Under the pieces are notes generated by a model. The model was not told the origin of the DNA. It did no database searches and was given only the letters and a program-made list of their open reading frames with translations. A DNA stretch of 64,000 bases from Mesobacillus jeotgali (lineage in GTDB: Bacteria; Bacillota; Bacilli; Bacillales; Cytobacillaceae). Each line of letters starts with the position of its first letter. The first letter of the stretch is position 1. Shown here one piece after another: positions 8,371 through 15,275 of this stretch. Made by a program: the position numbers and the translations under genes. Location: NCBI RefSeq assembly GCF_031759225.1, contig NZ_CP134494.1, positions 3,656,501 through 3,720,500 on the forward strand, written 5' to 3'.

Positions 8371-8400
8371 ATTATAGGATGTTGATTAGGATAATTTCAA
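8371..8400 (-). promoter_or_regulatory. Leftward sigma-A promoter, probably the original glcDF promoter
   Basis: On the minus strand TTGAAA (8395-8400) and a perfect TATAAT (8371-8376) are separated by 18 bp. The start point would fall inside the palindromic operator. The only minus-strand genes ahead are glcD and glcF, now 3.3 kb away beyond the IS110 dimer. Confidence 0.7.
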
Positions 8401-8506
8401 TATTTATTTACATTTAGTAAAATATTGTTAAGGTTTTGGAGTGTATCTGAATGAAGTTTCCTGTTTTTGTAATAGTAAAGAATATTATCGAACTGGTATA
8501 AAGCTG

Positions 8507-8512
8507 TATAAT
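8507..8512 (+). promoter_or_regulatory. Likely -10 box of the FCD-type regulator gene
   Basis: TATAAT lies 34 bp upstream of the TTG start. The -35 region is weak, with no TTGACA-like hexamer at 17 bp. Rest of 8217-8546: AT-rich, no other gene seen. Confidence 0.45.
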
Positions 8513-8546
8513 GAGAGTGAAGAGAACGAACTTTGGAGGATTTCCC

Positions 8547-9269
8547 TTGCAATACAATAAAATAAAACCTAAAAAGATATATGAAGAAGTTGCGGAAGCC
8601 ATTCATACTATGATCAGTTCAGGTCAGTTGCAGCCAGGGGATAAATTGGATTCTGTGCAGCAGCTGGCGGAGAATTTCCAGGTGGGCCGTTCTGCCATCA
8701 GGGAAGCATTGACTGCTTTGAAAGCGATGGGGCTCATTGAGATCAGGCAGGGAGAAGGAACATATGTGAAGCAGTTCGAGTCTGAGCAAATCAGTTTCCC
8801 TTTATCGACAGCCATCCTGATGAACGCACAGGATACAGCTCACCTGTTGGAAGTCCGGAAAATTCTTGAGACAGGAACTGTCTTTTCCGCTGCAAAGAAA
8901 CGGACTGAAATACAGCTGCAGACAATGAAAGAAGCGCTCGAGGAAATGAAACGCGCAAACGGTAATGAGGAGCTTGGTGAAAAAGCGGATCTTCAGTTCC
9001 ATCTGGCCATTGCGGAAAGCTCGCATAATCCATTATTGATCAGCTTGATGAACCATGTGTCCGGACTGATGGGAGAAACAATGAAGGAAACCCGCCGGCT
9101 CTGGCTCTATTCAAAACAAACGACAACAGATCGCCTCTATGAGGAACACTACGCAATTTACGAAGCAATAAAAGAACAGAATGCAGAAGAAGCAAGGCGT
9201 GTGATGCTCAGCCATATCGAGAACGTCGAAACTATTCTCCATAAGTATATGGACCAGGCTAAAAATTAG
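8547..9269 (+). CDS. GntR-family transcription regulator, FCD (FadR) subfamily
   Basis: A 240-residue repressor with an N-terminal winged helix (about residues 3-70; QLAENFQVGRSAIREALTAL is the recognition part) and an all-helical FCD ligand domain (about 85-225) with the metal/ligand histidine context FHLAIAESSHNP. I chose TTG 8547-8549 because TTGGAGGA stands 6 nt upstream; an in-frame ATG at 8511 lacks a ribosome site. Relatives control lactate, glycolate or other organic acid genes. It diverges from glcDF, with a perfect palindromic operator between, so control of glcDF is a good inference. The ligand is unknown. Confidence 0.88.
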   Translation: MQYNKIKPKKIYEEVAEAIHTMISSGQLQPGDKLDSVQQLAENFQVGRSAIREALTALKAMGLIEIRQGEGTYVKQFESEQISFPLSTAILMNAQDTAHLLEVRKILETGTVFSAAKKRTEIQLQTMKEALEEMKRANGNEELGEKADLQFHLAIAESSHNPLLISLMNHVSGLMGETMKETRRLWLYSKQTTTDRLYEEHYAIYEAIKEQNAEEARRVMLSHIENVETILHKYMDQAKN

Positions 9270-9336
9270 TGTTTAAATCATATCAAAAAGCTGGCTTCCG
9301 TGGTCATGACCCCGTCAAGTAGACAAGACAAAAAAG

Positions 9337-10134
9337 CTACGCAGCTAACGCGTGTCGATACTCAATCGGCGCGCGTTTCTTTAATTTCTTTTGAGTCCGT
9401 TTGTAATTGTAATGATAGATGAATTCTTCGATTGCTTGCCGTATTTCCTCTTCTGATTTACACTGTGCTATATACAACTTTTCGGATTTGAGATGTGAGA
9501 AGAATGATTCTACGCATGCGTTATCAAGGCAGTTTCCTTTGCGAGAGTGGCTGCCCTTGACGCCGAATGTCTCTAACCTATTGTTGTATGTCTTGGACGT
9601 ATACTGGAAGCCTTGATCCGAATGGAGAACGGCTCCAGCTACGTCCTTTTTATTTGTCCATTCATCAACAGTTTTTAATACGAGTTCTAAATCATTTCGT
9701 TTGGATATTTGCCATGCCACGATTTCATTGTTGAATAGATCTTGAATGACCGACAGGTAATAAAACTCTTTGCCGTCAGAAACATATGTGATATCTGTTG
9801 CCATTTTCTGATTTGGACCCACCGCTTTGAAATTTCTCTTTAGGCGATTTGGACATATAACTGAAGGTGTATGGCCATGGCGTTTCCTTTTCTTCCGGAT
9901 CACCGACTGTATGCCCATCTCCTTCATCAACCTGTACACTTTTTTATGGTTGATCAAAAAGTCACTTTCCTTTAACCAATCTGTTATTCGAGGACGCCCG
10001 AACTCTGGATGAATAAAATGAATGGCCATTATATGTTCTCGTACATCCTGTTCTTGTTTGAACCTTTCCTCGCGTTGTGGCAGAGTTGCTTTCCACTTAT
10101 AGTAAGAGGCACGCTTGATTCTGGCGATTTCCAT
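9337..10134 (-). CDS. IS3-family transposase OrfB (DDE integrase)
   Basis: 265 residues from the ATG, containing the rve integrase core. The first Asp is in ATDITYVSDGKEFYYL, the second in VLHSDQGFQYTS and the Glu in NACVESFFSHLKSEKL, giving a complete DDE triad. An HTH_21-type region (HPEFGRPRITDWL) precedes the core. The reading frame stays open upstream of this ATG (encoding YEIIEGLRGKYPVTWLM), so the natural product is probably an OrfAB fusion made by -1 frameshifting at 10233-10239. Confidence 0.93.
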   Translation of the reverse strand: MEIARIKRASYYKWKATLPQREERFKQEQDVREHIMAIHFIHPEFGRPRITDWLKESDFLINHKKVYRLMKEMGIQSVIRKKRKRHGHTPSVICPNRLKRNFKAVGPNQKMATDITYVSDGKEFYYLSVIQDLFNNEIVAWQISKRNDLELVLKTVDEWTNKKDVAGAVLHSDQGFQYTSKTYNNRLETFGVKGSHSRKGNCLDNACVESFFSHLKSEKLYIAQCKSEEEIRQAIEEFIYHYNYKRTQKKLKKRAPIEYRHALAA

Positions 10135-10160
10135 TAACCAGGTGACAGGGTATTTCCCCC

Positions 10161-10517
10161 TTAACCCTTCAATGATTTCATATTTTGCCTGACGGGTGAT
10201 GTCTTCTCCTCCTTTACCAGATTTGGATACTGCTTTTTTAAGTATTCTACCTGTGCCTTCAAATAATCTCTTTCTTCTTCCACCGTTTTAAAGTTAGTAC
10301 GTGGCCTTCCTTTTAAAGGGTTTGATACTCCACGCCGCTCATCAAATGACTGTCCGTTCATCCACTTCTTTACCCATACTTTAAGCTGTGTACAATTGCG
10401 GATCCCTAACTCTTCGGCCACTACCTTATAACTTTTAGATCCATTAACGTATGTTAATACTGCTTTCTGTTTGAATTCATTTGTATAACGTTGAAACTGT
10501 TGTCCTTTCTTAGCCAT
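10161..10517 (-). CDS. IS3-family OrfA (helix-turn-helix DNA-binding subunit)
   Basis: 118 residues. An HTH_Tnp_1/Homeodomain-like region (residues about 8-55, with KVVAEELGIRNCTQLKVWVKKW) is followed by a leucine-zipper stretch (VEEERDYLKAQVEYLKKQ). Near its end is the slippery heptamer A AAA AAG (10239-10233, minus strand), which would move ribosomes into the orfB frame to make the fused transposase. Confidence 0.92.
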   Translation of the reverse strand: MAKKGQQFQRYTNEFKQKAVLTYVNGSKSYKVVAEELGIRNCTQLKVWVKKWMNGQSFDERRGVSNPLKGRPRTNFKTVEEERDYLKAQVEYLKKQYPNLVKEEKTSPVRQNMKSLKG

Positions 10518-10632
10518 AGAAAAATCCCCTCCAAGTATCCATTCTTACCTCCATGGTACCATGGAGGTTTTTTTGAATGTCTACTTAAAGGGGATAATAT
10601 CACCGATAAAAAAGGAGCCAGTTTTTTTTAGA

Positions 10633-11409
10633 TCATTGAATCGTATACCCTCCGTCAATGACAGCTGCCTGGCCAGTGATTCCTTTTGCAGCATCACTGG
10701 CGAGGAACATCACATAGCTGGCGATTTCTTCGGATGCCAGCAGCCGCTTTTGCGGCACGAGCGGAAATATGACTTCTTCGAGTACTTTTTCAAGCGGGAC
10801 ATTCCTTGTCTCCGCCAGGCTTGATAGCTGATTGCGGACCAAAGGAGTATCGACATAGCCGGGACAGACGGCGTTGACGGTTATCCCATGCTCAGCACTT
10901 TCAAGGGCAGCAACTTTGGTCAGCCCAATGACTCCATGCTTGGCACTGTTATAGGCTGCCTTACCGGCAAAGCCTACAAGCCCATTGATGGAAGCCATGT
11001 TGATTATCCTGCCAAAACCTTGCTTTTTCATGACTGGCAGCACATGTTTCAAGGCTACAAATGGAGCCGTCAGCATCACTTTTATCAACAGTTCAAATTT
11101 TTCCGTCGGGAAGTCTTCGATCATCGAGACATATTGCAGGCCTGCATTGTTTATGAGAACATCGACACGCACAAAGTGCTCGACGCATTTCGCAACTGCC
11201 TGCTCAATGTCTTTTTCGTTAGTAACATCGCATTTGAAACCAGCAGCTTCGTATCCAGATTCACGCAGGCTGGCAGCCGCCTTTTCCACAGCTTCTTCCT
11301 GTAAGTCTGTTAAAAATACCTTTGCACCCTGCTCAGCAAAACTCTTGGCGATTTCATACCCGATTCCCTGGGCGGCACCGGTAATCAGGACTGCTTTATC
11401 TTTTACCAT
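10633..11409 (-). CDS. 3-hydroxybutyrate dehydrogenase (SDR family)
   Basis: A 258-residue classical short-chain dehydrogenase, expected to oxidise D-3-hydroxybutyrate to acetoacetate with NAD in the cytosol. It shows the TGAAQGIGYEIA nucleotide motif near residue 11, NNAGLQYV near 88, the SxnYxxxK catalytic set (MASINGL..YNSAKHG around 140-158) and the C-terminal GGYTIQ typical of this subfamily. ATG 11407-11409 follows AAAGGAG. Sixteen bp downstream of the permease gene, so co-transcribed with it from the sigma-54 promoter. The substrate is inferred from family and the GntP neighbour; other hydroxyacids are possible. Confidence 0.85.
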   Translation of the reverse strand: MVKDKAVLITGAAQGIGYEIAKSFAEQGAKVFLTDLQEEAVEKAAASLRESGYEAAGFKCDVTNEKDIEQAVAKCVEHFVRVDVLINNAGLQYVSMIEDFPTEKFELLIKVMLTAPFVALKHVLPVMKKQGFGRIINMASINGLVGFAGKAAYNSAKHGVIGLTKVAALESAEHGITVNAVCPGYVDTPLVRNQLSSLAETRNVPLEKVLEEVIFPLVPQKRLLASEEIASYVMFLASDAAKGITGQAAVIDGGYTIQ

Positions 11410-11424
11410 CGTGAAACTCCTTTC

Positions 11425-12744
11425 TTAAATACCTAATCCTAGAGAGAATAGAACAATCGCAATCGCCACACCAATCAACGGTACAATGACAGTCACAGCT
11501 GCGACTGGATTGTAGGCATCCTGATGGGATTCGCCACAGATTGCCCGGACAGTCGTGACTACGTACCCATTATGCGGCAGGGAATCAAGCGCTCCGGAGG
11601 AAATGGCGGCTACCCTGTGCAGTGCTTCTGGATTGACCCCCATATCCATATAGTGAGGTGCGAGCAATGGAAGCGCAATTGCCTGGCCCCCGGATGCTGA
11701 ACCAGTCATCCCGGCAATGACGCTGACGGCAATCGCCGCTCCGATCAATGGACTTCCAGGTATATTCGTCATCGCATCAACAGCCGTCTGGAAAGCCGGC
11801 ACCGCTTTCGCTACCCCGCCGAATCCAACAACAGCAGCTGTATTACCGATTGCAATCAAGGCACCCATCGTTCCTTCTGAAATTGCTTCCCAGAAGTTTT
11901 TGAAGTATTTGCGGTTTAATAAATAGGCAGAGACAACACCGCCAAGCAGAGCGATGATCAATGCTGATTGCTTTAATGAATCATGGAAAACGAATGAAAT
12001 CACCAATACAACAACTAGAGGAATAAGGCCCATAAGAGGATGGGGCAGTTCCCTTTTTTCCAGCATTGGATCGGTCTTCCTGGCTTCAAATTTCTCGCCC
12101 TTTGCGACAGCTTTTGTAATCATTCGTTTCAGCCACCAGTAACCGAAAATCATCATGAAGATGGCAACGATGGCACTGACCTCCCAGCCGGCAATCGGTG
12201 ATGTATTCAGGAATTGAATAGGAATCCAGTTTTGGATTTCCGGAGAGCCGGCAGACGTCATCGTGAAGGTAACCGATCCGAAGGCCAATGCAGCTGGGAT
12301 GAAACGCCTTGGCAGGTTAGCCTGCCTGAACAAGCTTAATGCCATTGGATAAACTGAAAATGCTACGACAAACAAGCTGACGCCGCCATATGTCAACACG
12401 GCACAGGCAGCGACAATGGCCAGCACGGCATATTTCATGCCCAGCTTCTCGACGATGAACTCAGACACACTGTCAGCCGCACCGCTATCCTCCATAACTT
12501 TTCCAAAAATCGCCCCAAGCAGGAACATCATGTACCATGCGGTAACAAACCCTGAAAATCCGGACATATAATTCCCGACAAAGTTGGCAGCTCCTTCTTC
12601 AACCAGCTGCGGAAACAGTGGCATTCCGCTAAACACGGCAACAAACAACGCCGAAATCGGCCCGACAATCAGAAGGTTCATGCCCCTCATCGTCAGATAA
12701 ATCAATAAAGCCAAACCGCCTATCAATCCAATCATACTCAGCAT
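11425..12744 (-). CDS. GntP-family permease, likely 3-hydroxybutyrate uptake
   Basis: A 439-residue integral membrane transporter with about 12 hydrophobic segments, of the gluconate permease (GntP) superfamily. SASGGQAIALPLLAPHYM and SSGALDSLPHNGYVVTTV near the C-terminus are recognisable family segments. Paired with a hydroxybutyrate dehydrogenase, it most likely imports hydroxybutyrate or a similar short hydroxyacid. The start ATG follows AAGGGGGA. Transcription should come from the sigma-54 promoter at 12854-12869. Confidence 0.85.
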   Translation of the reverse strand: MLSMIGLIGGLALLIYLTMRGMNLLIVGPISALFVAVFSGMPLFPQLVEEGAANFVGNYMSGFSGFVTAWYMMFLLGAIFGKVMEDSGAADSVSEFIVEKLGMKYAVLAIVAACAVLTYGGVSLFVVAFSVYPMALSLFRQANLPRRFIPAALAFGSVTFTMTSAGSPEIQNWIPIQFLNTSPIAGWEVSAIVAIFMMIFGYWWLKRMITKAVAKGEKFEARKTDPMLEKRELPHPLMGLIPLVVVLVISFVFHDSLKQSALIIALLGGVVSAYLLNRKYFKNFWEAISEGTMGALIAIGNTAAVVGFGGVAKAVPAFQTAVDAMTNIPGSPLIGAAIAVSVIAGMTGSASGGQAIALPLLAPHYMDMGVNPEALHRVAAISSGALDSLPHNGYVVTTVRAICGESHQDAYNPVAAVTVIVPLIGVAIAIVLFSLGLGI

Positions 12745-12806
12745 TCTTTTTCCCCCTTGAAATTTAAATTGAATAAAAACAAAACTGCCCTCCTCCTCTA
12801 TTTGGA

Positions 12807-12820
12807 TGGTAACGCTTACA
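12807..12820. promoter_or_regulatory. Probable cre (CcpA) site
   Basis: TGGTAACGCTTACA fits the CcpA operator consensus at most positions (two mismatches). It lies about 22-35 bp downstream of the predicted sigma-54 start, where CcpA would block elongation, giving glucose repression of the hydroxybutyrate genes. Confidence 0.6.
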
Positions 12821-12853
12821 AAAATATTGATTAAAATTGCTGTATTAACTTAA

Positions 12854-12869
12854 TGCAACTATCGTGCCA
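12854..12869 (-). promoter_or_regulatory. Sigma-54 (SigL) -24/-12 promoter
   Basis: On the minus strand TGGCACGATAGTTGCA has the invariant GG and GC in perfect spacing (TGGCAC-N5-TTGCA). It is 110 bp upstream of the permease start, and the next gene upstream encodes a sigma-54 activator. Confidence 0.92.
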
Positions 12870-12923
12870 ATTTTTCGCATCATGGGATTTAGTGTTTAGT
12901 CTTAATTTTCAGTCATTTAAAAT

Positions 12924-13098
12924 CCCGAATTCCGGACTCTAGCAATCTTGCAGTTCCTTACCCTAATAGAGTCCATGCTCATCTAACCTGTCCTGCTCCC
13001 ATTGGTTAATCACTATTCATACAGTGAAAACTTAATTATAAATTGCTAGAAAACAGGAAAGTCCGGAAAATCGGACAGTATTCCGAATTCCCGGACTA
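12924..13098. promoter_or_regulatory. Upstream activator sites for the sigma-54 regulator
   Basis: Three related GTCCGGAA/TTCCGGAC motifs precede the promoter: CCCGAATTCCGGACT (12924-12938), the inverted repeat GTCCGGAAAATCGGAC (13061-13076) and TTCCGAATTCCCGGACTA (13081-13098). The last overlaps the regulator stop codon. Placement 55-230 bp upstream of the -24 box fits enhancer binding by a Fis-type HTH. Between them (12940-13060) nothing else is seen. Confidence 0.65.
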
Positions 13099-14457
13099 TA
13101 AGAGACCGTATTTGTTGAGCTTCTCATAAAGAGTGGATCTGCTTATTCCCAGTTCCCTGCCTACAAGTACCTTGTCGTCATTATGTCTATCAAGGCTCTG
13201 CTTCAGCACCCATTTTTCTGTTTCTTCAACAATATCCTTTAGACTCTTGTTATTGAAGACAATGGCGGTCTGTGTTTGCAGGTAATCCGGCAAGGAATCC
13301 AGGGTGATTTGTTCTCCTTTTGTCAGATGGACTGCAGCTTCAATGACATTTTGCAGTTCACGGATATTCCCCGGCCAGCTGTATGATTTCAGGATTTCCA
13401 TGACACTGCTTTCGATTCCTGCAATCCGCTTGCCTAACCGATTCGTGACTTTTTCAATAAAATAGGCAATCAGCAGTGTTAAATCCTCTGCACGTTCCCT
13501 TAATGGCGGAACGCTGAAAGGAACGACATTAATCCGATAAAACAAATCCTCCCTGAACCGTTTCTCTTCAATCATGTTCTCGAGCGGCCTATTGGTGGCC
13601 GCGATAATCCGCACATCAACCGAGATCGTTTTCGTCGAACCAATCGGTTCAATTTCCCCGTCCTGCAAGGCACGCAAAAGTTTAACCTGCATGCTTAGCG
13701 GCATGTCCCCGATTTCATCCAGGAAGAGGGTGCCGCCATTGGCCAGCTGGAATTTGCCCTTCTTCCCCCCTTTTTTCGCGCCTGTAAAAGCTCCTTCTTC
13801 ATAGCCGAATAACTCCGACTCGAGCAGGTTTTCAGGGATTGCTCCGCAGTTCACCTTGATGAACGGCTTCTGGCTTCGGCTGCTTAGCTGGTGGATGCTG
13901 TGGGCAAACAACTCTTTCCCTGTACCGCTCTCCCCCCTGATCAAAATGGATATATCACTATTGGCTACCATTTTCACTTTTTCTTTTAGACTGATAATCT
14001 GCTGAGATTCCCCTAGGATATCATCCAGCGTATATTTCACACCCGAATCAATTTTCTGGATGTACGGCTGCATCCTGGTCAGCAGGCTCTTTACATGGCT
14101 GTCCATTTTCATCCATTCTTGAGTATCCCTGAAAAATACCGTCCCAAATGCTGCTATCACTTCGCCATTTTTAATGATAGGCACCCTGTTGGCAATCATG
14201 TAGTTGCCCTTGATAAATTGCAAATCAGCAAGTTCTTCTTTTCCAGTCTGTGCAACAATATGCATCCTTGTATTCTCGATCACTTGAGTCACATGCTGGC
14301 CAATCGTTTCTTCTCGATTGACTTCAAGGAACTCACAATAATTATGATTGATATAGATGATCCTTCCTTCTCGATCGACAACTACAAGCCATTCAAACGC
14401 ATTCTCGACAATCGTTTCAATAATATCTGCCGGGATATGTAAAAGCTTCGCATTCAT
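13096..14457 (-). CDS. Sigma-54-dependent activator (PAS-AAA-Fis HTH)
   Basis: A 453-residue enhancer-binding protein. An N-terminal PAS domain (about 12-118) probably senses a metabolite or redox state. The AAA+ core (about 150-380) has GESGTGKE at 175-182 and the sigma-54 contact loop GAFTGA at 222-227. A Fis-type helix-turn-helix ends the protein (LVGRELGISRSTLYEKLNKY). No response-regulator receiver is present. It lies directly upstream of the sigma-54 promoter of the hydroxybutyrate genes and surely controls them. ATG 14455-14457 has only a weak AGGTGA ribosome site. Confidence 0.93.
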   Translation of the reverse strand: MNAKLLHIPADIIETIVENAFEWLVVVDREGRIIYINHNYCEFLEVNREETIGQHVTQVIENTRMHIVAQTGKEELADLQFIKGNYMIANRVPIIKNGEVIAAFGTVFFRDTQEWMKMDSHVKSLLTRMQPYIQKIDSGVKYTLDDILGESQQIISLKEKVKMVANSDISILIRGESGTGKELFAHSIHQLSSRSQKPFIKVNCGAIPENLLESELFGYEEGAFTGAKKGGKKGKFQLANGGTLFLDEIGDMPLSMQVKLLRALQDGEIEPIGSTKTISVDVRIIAATNRPLENMIEEKRFREDLFYRINVVPFSVPPLRERAEDLTLLIAYFIEKVTNRLGKRIAGIESSVMEILKSYSWPGNIRELQNVIEAAVHLTKGEQITLDSLPDYLQTQTAIVFNNKSLKDIVEETEKWVLKQSLDRHNDDKVLVGRELGISRSTLYEKLNKYGLL

Positions 14458-14519
14458 AATCCGTCACCTGGTTTTTCTTTCGATTTTATCACACATTTCT
14501 GAAAATAATAACGAACACA

Positions 14520-14546
14520 AAAAAAGCACCTGAAAATAGGTGCTTT
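14520..14546 (-). terminator. Terminator after cueP
   Basis: AAAGCACCT and AGGTGCTTT pair on the minus strand around a 6-nt loop and are followed by a T run. It starts 3 nt after the cueP stop codon. Confidence 0.85.
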
Positions 14547-14548
14547 CG

Positions 14549-15076
14549 TCACATAAGCTGCATGGTTGTTATGCATGTTGCGTCATTCTCAAATGTGGAT
14601 ATTTCTGATTCAACCGTTTTCCCGTTATATCCAATTTTTGTTTTGAACTTTTTATCACGGGGAAGCCACAAATCGATGAAACCATTCTGATGGGACATCA
14701 TCTTTTCGTCAACGACCACATTTCCGTCCTCATCTTCAATATATACATCAAACTCTTTTTCAACTAGTTCGCCTTGACAACCTGTCAAGCTATGGTTTGT
14801 TCAAGGATGGGTTTGATTTTCATACGGTGCGATCGAGACAAAGAAGTCTTCTTCCGAAGTGTCGTAGACTTGCTTGTCCCCTTCACTGTCGGCAATCGTC
14901 AGTTCATGTGAGGTGATGGAAGCATTGTGGCCCTTAACTTTGCCCGTGCTGTAATCACTCACCAATTCCTTGATGTTCTCTTGTTGTTCTTCAGGTTTCG
15001 CAGATTCCTCTCCGCCATTACAAGCAGTCAATAAACCTGCAGCCAAAAACGCAATTCCGAGGATTTTAAATTTCAA
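14549..15076 (-). CDS. cueP: CueP-family copper-binding lipoprotein with in-frame UGA at a Cys position (candidate selenoprotein)
   Basis: 175 codons plus stop when UGA (14801-14803, codon 92) is read through. The TTG start at 15074-15076 follows AAGGGGG and gives a lipoprotein signal ending LLTAC. Residues before the UGA read PYENQTHP and those after TNHSLTGCQGEL, in the same frame. CueP homologues have HPC-T-xHSLTGCQGE here, so UGA replaces the first Cys of the pair. Eleven nt after the UGA a perfect 7-bp hairpin with a GGT loop (14773-14789) has the size, distance and loop of a bacterial SECIS. Alternatives are a nonsense mutation, leaving a 91-residue fragment, or a base-call error. CueP proteins bind copper outside the membrane. 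Confidence 0.7.
14773..14789 (-). promoter_or_regulatory. SECIS-like hairpin downstream of the cueP UGA
   Basis: CTTGACA and TGTCAAG pair perfectly around GGT. The loop G lies 19 nt after the UGA. The GGU loop is the SelB-binding feature in the Escherichia coli fdhF SECIS. It falls within the codons for SLTGCQ, so chance is not excluded. Confidence 0.5.
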
Positions 15077-15235
15077 CCCATTCACCCCCTTGTCTTTCAA
15101 AATATGATTATACCACAATCACATAGTCCTATATTAGATGTAAAATATGCATTTTTTATCGAGAAAAAATGCATAAATTGTGACCGATTAGAAAAGCGGG
15201 ATAGCAGCTCGAGCTTGGTAAATTGACCACTTAAA

Positions 15236-15268
15236 AAAGGAGCCGGGCATCCCAGCCCAGCTCCATAG
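15236..15268 (-). terminator. Terminator after the MFS gene
   Basis: GGAGCTGGGC and GCCCGGCTCC pair on the minus strand and are followed by TTTTTT, just downstream of the MFS stop. Confidence 0.85.
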
Positions 15269-15275
15269 TATATCT

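Larger units (their letters stand above)
9307..10596 (-). mobile_element. IS3-family (IS150-like) insertion sequence
   Basis: About 1290 bp with two overlapping-frame genes on the minus strand. Both ends carry related inverted repeats: CCCC-N3-AAGTAGACA at 9310-9325 and the complement of the same pattern at 10578-10593. Exact outer ends are uncertain by a few bases and no direct target repeat could be seen. Confidence 0.85.
9285..10628. terminator. Bidirectional terminator split by the IS3 element
   Basis: The left arm AAAAAGCTGGCTTCC (9285-9299) and the right arm GGAGCCAGTTTTTTT (10614-10628) are largely complementary. They would form a shared terminator between the converging regulator and dehydrogenase genes if the IS (about 9307-10596) were removed. 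The IS therefore appears to have landed in the hairpin loop. Confidence 0.5.

Noticed and set aside
8121..8417. 98-codon plus-strand frame
   Set aside because: It runs across the IS right end, the operator and the glcD promoter, with no ribosome site.
9300..10605. Target site duplication around the IS3 element
   Set aside because: Flanking bases on each side do not show a convincing 3-4 bp repeat; ends left approximate.
14549..15118. Two separate small genes instead of one cueP
   Set aside because: The two parts are in the same frame with only a TGA between, together match one CueP protein, and the second part has no ribosome site.
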